From positions 1-64,000 of the forward strand of contig JAYQIQ010000001.1 of NCBI GenBank assembly GCA_038141705.1: a stretch of 64,000 nt of DNA, in the 5' to 3' direction. Within the stretch, counting starts at the first letter, position 1. Every line of letters starts with the position of its first letter. This document shows, one piece after another, positions 20,866 to 28,852 of the stretch. Origin of the DNA: Eutrophomonas brisbanensis (GTDB taxonomy: Bacteria > Pseudomonadota > Gammaproteobacteria > Burkholderiales > Eutrophovitaceae). Below the pieces are notes generated by a model. That model did not search any database. It had not been told where the DNA came from and saw only the letters and a program-made list of their open reading frames with translations. A program made the position numbers and the translations under genes.

Positions 20866-22209
20866 ATGGAGTTCGATGTTTTAAGGAACTATAAGGGGCT
20901 CGCCAAACTTAGCGAAGATATAGGCGCTGATCCATTTGAAGGTGATCAGGTCGGTACTTCGTTATTTATGACGGGCGCGATGGGCCCAAAGATTACGCAA
21001 AAAATGAACGAGGGCGCTGAGAAAGCTGGTATGTCTCGCCGTGACTTCTTCCGTTCTTCGTTAGGATTCTCTGCAGCGATGCTTGCAGCTAATGAAGTGA
21101 CGGGAATGAAGTTTTTCGAGGTGGGCGCAGCTGAAGCAGCTGATATCGATGCAAAAAATGAGGCTGTGCAAGTTGCGCGCGCATCCTCTGATTTTATTGT
21201 CGACGTACATACCCACGTTTGTACCAGACCAGGACATTACCAGTTAGGTGTCAACACAACAGAGCGTGGAATGTGGTTCGTTCAGTTGTTGGACGATCTT
21301 GGTAAAGCCTTCGGTATGGAAAACGGCACGCGAGATATGAATGTGGAGAACTACGGAAAGTTGATCCTCGAGGAGAGTGATACCACCGTGGGGATCTTCA
21401 ATCCATTCGGTTTTGCAGAGGATTACGGCGGTCAAGACATGATTCCGATTGAGTATCAAGTCGGTGTGCGTGATCGATGGCCAACCAACACAATCATGCT
21501 TGCTGGTGGTTTAACGCCAAACCAAGGGCTAGACTACACGATCGAGCAGCTCAACAAGTACGTAGATGATTATCGTGTTTCTGGATTAAAACTCTACACT
21601 TTTGACTCGACCGATAAAAAAGGTTGGTGGTTCGATGATGAAAAGCTCGCTTATCCAATTTGGGAAGAGTGCCGCAGACTCGGAATTACTAATATCGGTT
21701 GTCACAAAGGGATTCCATTTGGACAGTTCTACGCTCGATATGCCCACTGTGAGGACTTCGACGCAGCAGCAGATGACTTCCTAGACTTAAACTACATTGC
21801 TTACCATTCTGCTTGGCCTTATCACCAAGAATTGGCTGCAATGAAAGGATTTAAGCCACAGAGAAAGAACCTTTACAGTGAGGTTGGATCGACTTTTGCA
21901 GCGACTGTCACCAGCCGACCTTTAGAGTGTGCTCACGTGATCGGTACTCTCTTACGAGATCTAGGTCCAGATTATGTCCTCTGGGGAACTGACTCATTGT
22001 TGTGGGGCAATCCACAGTGGCAAATCGAGGCCTTTAGGAATTTCCAGATCCCCGATGAATTAGTCGAGGGGCATGGATATCCAAAGATTACGCCGGAAAT
22101 TCGCCGTAAAGTCTTAGGTGAGAACACAGCGCGGATCTGGAATATCGACAAGCAATCTGCGATGAGTGCTAAAGCGGAAATCGTTAAAAATAAGCACGTC
22201 TTAGCTTAA
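20866..22209 (+). CDS. Amidohydrolase with a displaced twin-arginine motif
   Basis: Amidohydrolase_2-type TIM-barrel hydrolase/decarboxylase of 447 residues. The metal motif DVHTH is near residue 112; GLKLYTF, GCHKGIP and WGTDSLLWG are the later barrel signatures with likely His and Asp metal ligands. A twin-arginine-like sequence MSRRDFFRSSLGFSAAMLAA starts near residue 56, followed by an AEA-type cleavage site. Either the first 55 residues are an unusual leader or translation starts later; the internal ATG of that Met lacks as good a ribosome site as 20866. A strong terminator follows. The substrate is unknown. Downstream neighbours are an FmdB-type zinc ribbon and a di-haem oxidoreductase. 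Confidence 0.88.
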   Translation: MEFDVLRNYKGLAKLSEDIGADPFEGDQVGTSLFMTGAMGPKITQKMNEGAEKAGMSRRDFFRSSLGFSAAMLAANEVTGMKFFEVGAAEAADIDAKNEAVQVARASSDFIVDVHTHVCTRPGHYQLGVNTTERGMWFVQLLDDLGKAFGMENGTRDMNVENYGKLILEESDTTVGIFNPFGFAEDYGGQDMIPIEYQVGVRDRWPTNTIMLAGGLTPNQGLDYTIEQLNKYVDDYRVSGLKLYTFDSTDKKGWWFDDEKLAYPIWEECRRLGITNIGCHKGIPFGQFYARYAHCEDFDAAADDFLDLNYIAYHSAWPYHQELAAMKGFKPQRKNLYSEVGSTFAATVTSRPLECAHVIGTLLRDLGPDYVLWGTDSLLWGNPQWQIEAFRNFQIPDELVEGHGYPKITPEIRRKVLGENTARIWNIDKQSAMSAKAEIVKNKHVLA

Positions 22210-22225
22210 CGAGTGTAGTAGTATC

Positions 22226-22259
22226 AAAGGTGGACTTTGCAAAAAGTCCACCTTTTTTT
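22226..22259 (+). terminator. Rho-independent terminator after the amidohydrolase
   Basis: A 13-bp perfect stem, AAAGGTGGACTTT (22226-22238) and AAAGTCCACCTTT (22243-22255), with a GCAA loop, running into a T7 tract. It lies 16 bases after the stop and before the fmdB-like gene, so it separates or attenuates the two transcripts. Confidence 0.92.
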
Positions 22260-22275
22260 AATTTAGGAGCTTCAA

Positions 22276-22575
22276 GTGCCAACGTATGAGTACGCATGCG
22301 ATGCATGTCGAATTATTTATCAAACTCGTCACTCGATAAGTGAATCTGGACCGTCATCTTGCACGGAATGTGAAGGTGAGTTACGTAAAGTGTTATCTGC
22401 GCCGAACTTAAATATGTCCAACCATACGAGCCCGACTGCCGCTAAGTACGCAAAAATGAGCGAGACAGAGGAGTTGGCCCGGGAAAATGAACTACAAAAA
22501 GTTTACAAGACCATCTGGGTTCCACCTGAGGTCAAGCATAGCCCTTGGGAAGAGGATGACGATCACCATCATTAA
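22276..22575 (+). CDS. FmdB-family zinc ribbon protein with His-rich tail
   Basis: Small protein of 99 residues. The N-terminal MPTYEYACDACRIIY and CTECEG supply the two CxxC pairs of the FmdB/CxxC_CxxC_SSSS zinc ribbon, a family named after a regulator of formamide/acetamide use and otherwise poorly understood. The C-terminal half is not part of the ribbon and ends in the acidic and His-rich EEDDDHHH, a likely metal-binding tail. The start is GTG at 22276 with TTAGGAGC upstream. It sits between the amidohydrolase and the di-haem oxidoreductase on the same strand, 11 bases from the latter. Confidence 0.88.
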   Translation: MPTYEYACDACRIIYQTRHSISESGPSSCTECEGELRKVLSAPNLNMSNHTSPTAAKYAKMSETEELARENELQKVYKTIWVPPEVKHSPWEEDDDHHH

Positions 22576-22586
22576 TATCGTTTCTT

Positions 22587-24008
22587 ATGCTCAGTGTTCG
22601 CGTTAGCGTTCTTCTGGCGCTAGCAATGGTCGGGGCTGCTCTAACTGGAGCGGTTCTAGGCGAGCAAGCTAACACCTTCATAAATTCAGGGGGTGCACTG
22701 ACTGGCACAACTTCTGGAAAACTCGCGTTTTCTACCCCTTATGACATCCTGTCCGCTGGACAACTTAAGAAATTTGCAAAAGGACACGAACAATTTAACG
22801 AACTTTGGGTTCTTGCTCCTGCACCCGGTGTTTGGGGGCTTGGCCCAACCTTTAATGAGGCAAATTGCGCAGGGTGCCACCCAAAAAATAGCAGAGCAGC
22901 ACCTGCTAAGGACAAAGCCGAACTTAGTGAGGGTACTTTATTAAAGCTAGCGATCGCTGGAAAGTCAGAGACTGGATCCGCAGTCCCACATCCAAACTAT
23001 GGAGATCAGCTGCAGAACCAGGCTGCTGAAAATCGGGTTCCAATCGAGGGTAGAGCTATCGTTGAGTACGAGTACTCCGAGTTTCAATATCCAGATGGGA
23101 AAATCGTAACCCTTAGGAGGCCAAAGATTTCATTCGATGGACTTAACTTTGGCCCAATCGACGATCAAACGCAGTTGTCTGTAAGGATTGCTCCTCAGAC
23201 AATTGGTCTTGGACTTTTAGAGGCGGTGCCTCCTGAAGAAATCCTCGCCATTGCCGAGGCGCAAAATGGAACGGAAGTTAGTGGTCGCGTAAATTATGTA
23301 ATAGATTTAGAGACCGAGGAAAGAGTAATTGGACGTTTCGGTTGGAAAGCGACCCAATCAGATCTGAAGCATCAGACAGCTTCCGCATTCCACTCCGATA
23401 TTGGTGCTACCAGTTTTTTTCATCCAGAGAAGAACTGCCCTGCAGCGCAAATTGGATGCTTGGAGCTACCATCCGCAGCCAAGTGTGGAGGGCAGGGAGG
23501 GTGTACGGGAAATCAATTTCGCCCAGAGGTGCTTCCTAGTCGCCTGAGTAACATTGTGACTTATTTACAAGTACTAAACATTCCAGAGCGACGACTAGAT
23601 AATCCCGAATCGATCGAGCGAGGAGAAAAAATATTTTCTGAGATTGCCTGTTCCTCTTGTCACCAACCCACACTAAAAACAGGTTCAAAAATACCAATTA
23701 AAGATTTAAGAAATATGGAGTTTCGTCCTTATACCGATTTACTTTTGCATGATATGGGTGAGAATTTAGCGGATCATCGTCCAGATTTTCTTGCTAATGG
23801 GAATGAGTGGAGGACACCCCCGCTATGGGGAATCGGATTAATAAAGGATATAACGGGTGCTCTTGGTTTGTTGCATGACGGGCGCGCGCAATCTGTCGAA
23901 GAGGCAATTCTCTGGCATGGAGGAGAAGCAGAGCAAACTAGGAATCGTTTCGCTGACTTAAGCGAATCCGCGAGATCTGACTTGATTAACTTCGTTAATT
24001 CACTGTGA
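22587..24008 (+). CDS. Di-haem oxidoreductase (thiol oxidoreductase / DHOR type)
   Basis: Periplasmic c-type cytochrome of 473 residues. It has a signal peptide (residues 1-25), a first haem site CAGCH in NEANCAGCHPKN near residue 94 and a second CSSCH in IACSSCHQPT near residue 353. The DHOR family (putative di-haem peroxidases) has this size and spacing, and LLHDMGENLADHRPDF and RTPPLWGIG are typical late blocks. The electron donor and acceptor are unknown. It follows the FmdB-like gene by 11 bases, which suggests co-expression. The last 9 bases overlap the end of a convergent small gene. Confidence 0.9.
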   Translation: MLSVRVSVLLALAMVGAALTGAVLGEQANTFINSGGALTGTTSGKLAFSTPYDILSAGQLKKFAKGHEQFNELWVLAPAPGVWGLGPTFNEANCAGCHPKNSRAAPAKDKAELSEGTLLKLAIAGKSETGSAVPHPNYGDQLQNQAAENRVPIEGRAIVEYEYSEFQYPDGKIVTLRRPKISFDGLNFGPIDDQTQLSVRIAPQTIGLGLLEAVPPEEILAIAEAQNGTEVSGRVNYVIDLETEERVIGRFGWKATQSDLKHQTASAFHSDIGATSFFHPEKNCPAAQIGCLELPSAAKCGGQGGCTGNQFRPEVLPSRLSNIVTYLQVLNIPERRLDNPESIERGEKIFSEIACSSCHQPTLKTGSKIPIKDLRNMEFRPYTDLLLHDMGENLADHRPDFLANGNEWRTPPLWGIGLIKDITGALGLLHDGRAQSVEEAILWHGGEAEQTRNRFADLSESARSDLINFVNSL

Positions 24009-24299
24009 TCTACTGCTTAAACACGCTTTAAATTCTTGTTTGACGTTTTTTAAATTCAGTTCGCAAAGATTTGAATTTTTTGTGAGCTTTTGATTCTTTT
24101 GCTTAAGATCATCCACGTCATACTCGAGTTCAGCTAACTTGATTTTTAGGCTGACGATTTCCTTTTTCAATTGGCAAACCTCGGCCTCTTGTGAGTCCGA
24201 TGGCGTTTGATCACATTCGTTTGCAAAAACATTTGTATTAAACATCAACAAAAATCCAAAGACTTTTATGGTCGTTCTATATCCAAGTTCTTTATACAT
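24000..24299 (-). CDS. Small exported coiled-coil protein, unknown
   Basis: 99 residues, no family recognised. An N-terminal hydrophobic stretch ending in NVFA looks like a signal peptide (about residues 1-26). The mature part is charged and heptad-like (LKKEIVSLKIKLAELEYDVD), a coiled coil, with four Cys in the mature part. It overlaps the convergent cytochrome stop by 9 bases and lies 3 bases after the upstream minus-strand gene. Confidence 0.55.
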   Translation of the reverse strand: MYKELGYRTTIKVFGFLLMFNTNVFANECDQTPSDSQEAEVCQLKKEIVSLKIKLAELEYDVDDLKQKNQKLTKNSNLCELNLKNVKQEFKACLSSRSQ

Positions 24300-24302
24300 A
24301 AC

Positions 24303-24700
24303 TTACTCCTCAAAACAGTAATTACTAACCATATGTTTCACGTATTCGTTCCAAACCGCATAAGCCCACAGCTTGCGGTTTTCAGGCGGGGACTCTTTTT
24401 CTAAAAAACTCTGGGCTTGATAATCCGCATAGTACGTATACGTATGCGCGCGAATGCGCTCTTTTTCGCAATCCACTTCGTAATCGGTGACATAAGATTT
24501 GATTTTTTCTTTCGGATTCTTTGAGGTCTCTGAGCTCTTCAACCCAGTATCTGTGATTTTTATATTTTTGATAGTCGTCCGACCAATAGATTACATCACC
24601 GTTTGGTAAGTCAACTACCGGTGTCCAACGAGCCTCTGCAGCTAGCGAAGACGAAGAAACATCCCCAAAGAATCGCAGAAATATGTTTAAGATTAAACAT
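24303..24700 (-). CDS. Small exported protein resembling surface-adhesin E family, two frameshifts
   Basis: Rebuilt from three frames. An ATG at 24700 starts a signal peptide (MFNLKHISAILWGCFFVFA). Removing one A near 24641 continues into AEARWTPVVDLPNGDVIYW. Removing one A from an A6 run near 24505 joins RYWVEELRDLKESE to KIKSYVTDYEVDCEKERIR. The order W..V....DVIYW..W.....K..SYV.DYEVDC.+.R.R..TY.YY resembles the adhesin-E (Haemophilus protein E-like) family of small periplasmic or surface proteins. The rebuilt size is about 131 residues. The function in this organism is unknown. Confidence 0.5.
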
Positions 24701-24713
24701 CCAAAAAGTTAAA

Positions 24714-25442
24714 TTAAAAATTTTCAGACCAAGGCCTTAAATCCATCTCAAGGGTCCATGCGCTACGTGGTTGCGTGTGTATTACCCAATAGTTATCAGC
24801 GATCGCATCAATATTGAGCATTCCGTCGGCGCCTCTTTGTTTTTTTAGCTCTGGGGCTCGTGTATTGAGTCGCTCTCCATCAATTCCACCATCAATTATT
24901 AGATGCCCAACATGGATGTTTTTCGGTCCAAACTCTCGCGCTAAACTTTGTGCAAGATTTCGCAGCCCCCCCTTTGCCGAGGCAAAGGGTGAAAATTTTG
25001 CTTTGCCTCTCAAGCTTCCGGATGCGCCAGTGAATAGAATAGTTCCATTTGATCGTGTGAGAAATTTTGGAAGCACGGCTTGAGCTAAAAGAAATCCACC
25101 AAGTGTATGTTCCCTCCAATGGGTGGTAAAAGACTCCTCGCTTACCGACAGGAAGGGGTTAGGATTATTACCACCCGCATTGTGGACGGCAACTGTTATC
25201 GGGCAGAATTTCTCAGCTGCCTCAACGAATTGTTCGACATCTGCGTTTTTAGTGACATCGCCAACGCATACCTGTACGTTAATTCCTAGAGAGCTTAACT
25301 TTTCTGCTGTAGTTTCTAGTTTTTCTGAATTTCTTCCTACGATTGTTACAAAATAACCTTCACGACCAAAGCGCCGAGCTATGGCGGCGCCTAGCCCCTC
25401 ATTTGAGCCTACTCCAGATATGAGAATTGATTTCTTCGTCAC
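24714..25442 (-). CDS. SDR-family oxidoreductase with Phe at the catalytic Tyr position
   Basis: Complete SDR of 242 residues. Cofactor motif SGVGSNEGLGAAIAR at the N-terminus and HNAGGN in place of NNAG. The catalytic segment reads FASAK where YxxxK is expected, with Ser retained in LFTGASGSLRG. The C-terminal HVGHLIIDGGIDGER is shared with a group of SDRs that also carry FAxAK. Activity by the standard Tyr mechanism is therefore doubtful. Its promoter lies in the short gap shared with the divergent GST-like gene. Confidence 0.85.
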   Translation of the reverse strand: MTKKSILISGVGSNEGLGAAIARRFGREGYFVTIVGRNSEKLETTAEKLSSLGINVQVCVGDVTKNADVEQFVEAAEKFCPITVAVHNAGGNNPNPFLSVSEESFTTHWREHTLGGFLLAQAVLPKFLTRSNGTILFTGASGSLRGKAKFSPFASAKGGLRNLAQSLAREFGPKNIHVGHLIIDGGIDGERLNTRAPELKKQRGADGMLNIDAIADNYWVIHTQPRSAWTLEMDLRPWSENF

Positions 25443-25516
25443 TTTCTTCCTCTCAAATTTCTACATATACATGCAATAATAATGCCTTAATTAGAAATTA
25501 CTTATCGTTTTTAAAT

Positions 25517-26173
25517 ATGAACCTAGATGAACCGATCCTTTGGTCGTTTAGAAGATGTCCGTATGCGATGCGCGGTCGTTGTGCTGTGAAGCAAAGCGGT
25601 GTACGGGTTCGACTAAGAGAGATATTGTTAAGGGATAAGCCAGATGAATTTCTGAAAGATAGCGCAAAGGGAACTGTTCCAGTCTTGAGATTACCTGATG
25701 GATCGGTTATCGACGAAAGTTTAGAGGTTATGAAGTGGGCTTTGAATACTAACGATCCTGACAATTGGCTCGACGTATTAGAGGGTGAGCCAACATTTTC
25801 AGATGATTTCCTTGGCGAGCTTGACGGTGGCTTTAAGCATTCTTTAGATCGATATAAATATGCGAATCGATACGACTTAAATGAAATTGAGTCGCTAGCG
25901 TATCGAGAGAAGGGATTTAATTTTTTACTCAGAATCGAGAAAAGGATTGAAAAAAATCAATTTATATCTGGATCAAAAATAGGATTCCTGGATATCGCTT
26001 CGTTACCGTTTATTCGGCAATATCGAATCGCTGACCCAGACTGGTTTGATGTGCAGCCGATTCCCAGAGTTCAGGAAATGTTAAATGAGTTTCTGAGCTC
26101 AGCATTGTTTAATTCAATTATGGAAAAGTACAAGCCGTGGCATCCAGTTGAGGGTGATGAAGTAATTTTTTAG
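25517..26173 (+). CDS. Glutathione S-transferase-like protein
   Basis: About 218 residues with a thioredoxin-fold N-terminal domain: WSFRRCPYAMRGRCAV (glutaredoxin-like CPYxxR motif), GTVPVLRLPDGSVIDES (the cis-Pro and glutathione-contact region), then an all-helical C-terminal domain. GSKIGFLDIASLPFIRQY corresponds to the GST C-terminal capping box. The ATG at 25517 is chosen over an upstream in-frame codon because the added N-terminus would be unstructured Ser/Thr-rich sequence. The substrate is unknown. Confidence 0.82.
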   Translation: MNLDEPILWSFRRCPYAMRGRCAVKQSGVRVRLREILLRDKPDEFLKDSAKGTVPVLRLPDGSVIDESLEVMKWALNTNDPDNWLDVLEGEPTFSDDFLGELDGGFKHSLDRYKYANRYDLNEIESLAYREKGFNFLLRIEKRIEKNQFISGSKIGFLDIASLPFIRQYRIADPDWFDVQPIPRVQEMLNEFLSSALFNSIMEKYKPWHPVEGDEVIF

Positions 26174-26346
26174 CGATTATCTGCTTGATAAACGATCTCT
26201 ATCGTTTCGTTTCGCTTCACGACGTTGAGAATTTCGTTCATCACTGACCGCTCCTTTTTTGCAATGGTCTTGCTCAGATGTTATAACGGTTCCACAATAT
26301 TCATTAAGTCGTCGTTGTGCGATTTGTAATAGTGAAGGAGCAAGAG

Positions 26347-26721
26347 ATGATTCTCAGAGGGATAATAGTTTTCTTTTTTTCGTGCTTAGGCATACAGGCT
26401 GTGTTTTCGCAAGAAATAACCACTGTTAGCGCTGATTCCTTAGCTAGTAGCTGGAGAGACAATCAGCTTGCTGCAGAGTTGAAGTACACAAAGAAACCAT
26501 TGCACATAACTGGTTCTGTCGATAGGGTCAGCAGCGCTGGTGATAGGTACTACGTCGCGCTGGATGCTGCTGGAACATTTTTGGGAATCCAAGTCTTCTT
26601 AAATCCAGACTCGTTAGCGGATGCCGCTGAACTTCAAAAAGGGCAAAGGGTCACGATGTATTGTGAAAACTTTGCAGATAACATCACCTTTGAGTGTCAA
26701 AACGGTAGCGTGGTGAAGTAG
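26347..26721 (+). CDS. Small exported OB-fold (tRNA_anti-like) protein
   Basis: 124 residues from the ATG at 26347, which has a good GAAGGAG ribosome site 13 bases upstream. Signal peptide MILRGIIVFFFSCLGIQAVFS. The mature part, with KYTKKPLHITGSVDRVSS..YYVAL..ELQKGQRVTMYCEN, follows the beta-pattern of the tRNA_anti-like OB-fold domain common in small secreted proteins. The family call is by pattern. It is followed by a second small exported protein. Confidence 0.6.
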   Translation: MILRGIIVFFFSCLGIQAVFSQEITTVSADSLASSWRDNQLAAELKYTKKPLHITGSVDRVSSAGDRYYVALDAAGTFLGIQVFLNPDSLADAAELQKGQRVTMYCENFADNITFECQNGSVVK

Positions 26722-26749
26722 TAACTAGAAAAACATATAAGGGGGTGGC

Positions 26750-26998
26750 GTGAAAAAATATTTTGGGATTTTGTTGATTGTTTGTGGTTTTGTTTTCGGG
26801 GTTGCTAACGCGCAGCGATATAATCAGGAATCCTCCAAAATGATAATGCTAGACGGTAAGCCAGTCATGTCTGGAAGGCAGGGTACGGAAGTTTGGGGGT
26901 TGTTTAATTATGGCGGAGAGTTGTTTTTGTGCTACGCGAGTGTCAGCGACTACACACCCAACTCATTCTCCTACGAATGCAGGGATGAGAAGCAATAG
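26750..26998 (+). CDS. Small exported protein, unknown
   Basis: 82 residues, GTG start after a GGGGGTGG ribosome site. Signal peptide MKKYFGILLIVCGFVFGVANA. The mature 60 residues carry two Cys (LFLCYAS, YECRDEK) that could form one disulphide. No family recognised. It lies 28 bases after the OB-fold gene and is probably co-transcribed with it. Confidence 0.6.
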   Translation: MKKYFGILLIVCGFVFGVANAQRYNQESSKMIMLDGKPVMSGRQGTEVWGLFNYGGELFLCYASVSDYTPNSFSYECRDEKQ

Positions 26999-27008
26999 AT
27001 CAATCTGA

Positions 27009-27368
27009 TTTAACAAACAAACTCCGCCGATAAAAATATTAGGCATTACGCCTGAGTTGCCTGACGATAGCAACGTAAATGTATTAATTACTCGCGGATA
27101 TAATTGCGATAGGCGCACAATACATCTAGGTGATATTTTTTGACGGCTCCAAGAAATTCTCGATAGAATAGATGGAATTTTCTATAATAGTTTTTCTTTT
27201 GGTGGTTACGGTAAAACGTCCAAGGAGATAGCGTCAGCATTGAGGGAGGCATTTGATCTTCCTCCGCCGATTATTGGGAATGTGGCTGGGTTTGAGAGGG
27301 AAACAAGGTTTTGGTTATTTGACAATGGAAGGCTTTTGAATTCATTAATTGAGCGATCGGACATATAG
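27009..27368 (+). pseudogene. Open frame with one internal stop and no start, next to tRNA-Asn
   Basis: From 27009 to 27368 one frame is open except for a single TGA at 27141-27143. It reads KILGITPELPDDSNVNVLIT before the stop and RLQEILDRIDGIFYNSFSF after it, ending ERSDI. The composition is protein-like on both sides. No ATG or GTG opens it and no family is recognised. Either a gene remnant or a gene damaged by base-call errors (TGG to TGA would restore Trp). This accounts for most of the gap between 26998 and the tRNA. Confidence 0.35.
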
Positions 27369-27423
27369 ATCGAATAAAAAAAAGCGCAGTTTGACATTTA
27401 TATCAGCGCAATATTTTTGATTT

Positions 27424-27499
27424 TGGCTCCTCGGGTTGGGCTCGAACCAACGACCCACGGATTAACAGTCCGTTGCTCTACCGACTGAGCTACCGAGGA
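27424..27499 (-). tRNA. tRNA-Asn (anticodon GTT)
   Basis: 76 bases on the minus strand. The acceptor stem TCCTCGG/CCGAGGA is perfect, the D-arm reads GTAGCTCAGTCGGTAGAGC, and the anticodon loop CTGTTAA gives GTT. The T-arm is GTTCGAGCC-type, the discriminator is G and CCA is encoded (27424-27426). All features fit bacterial tRNA-Asn. Confidence 0.97.
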
Positions 27500-27563
27500 A
27501 TAATTGAGTTGCGTATGATAGTGTTAATCGCCTTTCTGGTCAACTAACGCTTATTTCAGAACT

Positions 27564-28757
27564 TTACTGATCGCCTTCTGCTACGTAACCCACATTTTGA
27601 CTGTTCAGAGCGGCTACACATATTCTCCCGGAATCGACAACATAGATTGAGAAGTCAGTTCGTAATTTGTCTACCTGGGGTTTTTGCAATCCGGAATAAG
27701 AGAACATTCCTCTCTGAGCCTCGATAAACGAAAAATCGTGATCTGGGCACGCACGCATAATCTCCGTTGCTAGTGTGCTGCGCATGAGTTTTATACGATC
27801 ACGCATTCCTGCTAGTTCCCGCTCCCAAAGCCCCCTGAGATTCGAGTCTCGCAATACTGACCCGACGATACCGCCACCATGAATAGGAGGGTTTGAGTAA
27901 TTTGTTCGAATCAATGTTTTAACCTGGCTGAGCACTCGCGCACTTTCATCCTTTGAGCCAGAAACAACAGATAGGCCGCCAATTCGCTCTCCATAGAGTG
28001 AAAAGGATTTTGAGAAAGAGTTTGCAATAAGTACGTTCGGGCATCGCTCGACAAAGAGTCTCACTGCATACCCGTCATCATCGATGGAGTCTCCGAATCC
28101 TTGATAAGCGATATCGAGAAATGGGATAAGTCCGTTATTCAAAACCACAGTCGCAATCTCATCCCACTGAGGTTCAGTAAGGTCTACGCCCGTCGGGTTG
28201 TGACAGCATGCGTGCAGCAAAACGACCGAGTTCTTTGGCAGCGAAGAAAGTTTGCCAATCATTGCTTCAAAATCCACACCCTTGCTGCTCTCATCGTAGT
28301 AAGGGTAGCTGTTCACAGTGAATCCGGCGTTCTGAAATATACCTTTGTGATTGGCCCAAGTTGGGTTGGAAATCCAAACTTGATCTGTACCTATGACATT
28401 ACGAAGGAAATCTGCCCCAACCTTGAGGGCGCCAGTCCCACCGAGCGTTTGGGCAGTCACGATTCGCCCATCGGTTATTACTGCAGATCCGGTGCCTAAC
28501 ATGAGCTCCTGGACTTTACGGTTATATTCAGCATTACCATCGATCGGCTGATAGGCTCTCGCAGCGCTTTTCCCGACTAAATCGCTCTCCGCACTTTTAA
28601 CGCACTCAAGTAGCGGCACTTTTCCGTTGTCATCGTAATAAACTCCAACGCCTAGGTTTACTTTCGACGGATTTGAGTCCGCTTTGAAAAGTTCGGTCAA
28701 ACCGAGAATAGGGTCACTCGGAGCCATGGCGACAGTGCTAAATGCTGATTGGGTCAT
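27564..28757 (-). CDS. Aromatic/aspartate aminotransferase (class I, PLP)
   Basis: Transfers amino groups between aspartate or aromatic amino acids and 2-oxoglutarate. The PLP-binding Lys lies in SNSFSKSFSLYGERIGG-type sequence. LLHACCHNPTGVDL holds the Asn of the fold-type I active site, and ISNPTWANH and FLDIAYQGFG are further family blocks. The C-terminal R in DSGRICVAALN binds the substrate carboxylate. The ATG at 28757 matches the family start; a longer in-frame extension to 28823 lacks support. About 397 residues. AspC and TyrB cannot be told apart by eye. Its promoter region is shared with the divergent uvrB. Confidence 0.92.
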   Translation of the reverse strand: MTQSAFSTVAMAPSDPILGLTELFKADSNPSKVNLGVGVYYDDNGKVPLLECVKSAESDLVGKSAARAYQPIDGNAEYNRKVQELMLGTGSAVITDGRIVTAQTLGGTGALKVGADFLRNVIGTDQVWISNPTWANHKGIFQNAGFTVNSYPYYDESSKGVDFEAMIGKLSSLPKNSVVLLHACCHNPTGVDLTEPQWDEIATVVLNNGLIPFLDIAYQGFGDSIDDDGYAVRLFVERCPNVLIANSFSKSFSLYGERIGGLSVVSGSKDESARVLSQVKTLIRTNYSNPPIHGGGIVGSVLRDSNLRGLWERELAGMRDRIKLMRSTLATEIMRACPDHDFSFIEAQRGMFSYSGLQKPQVDKLRTDFSIYVVDSGRICVAALNSQNVGYVAEGDQ

Positions 28758-28852
28758 AAACTGTGAAATAATGTTGAGTTTGGCGGTCACAAAAGGTCGG
28801 TATTTTAACCTACGAGCTAACAAAATTCTTGGGCGTAGCTTTCCCCGTATTC

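Noticed and set aside
22540..22575. HHH at the end of the FmdB-like protein as a cloning-tag artefact
   Set aside because: It is a native run of three His preceded by an acidic stretch, not six, and the flanking DNA continues normally into the next gene.
27141..27143. In-frame TGA read as selenocysteine
   Set aside because: No SECIS-like hairpin follows, no selenoprotein family matches, and base error or decay is simpler.
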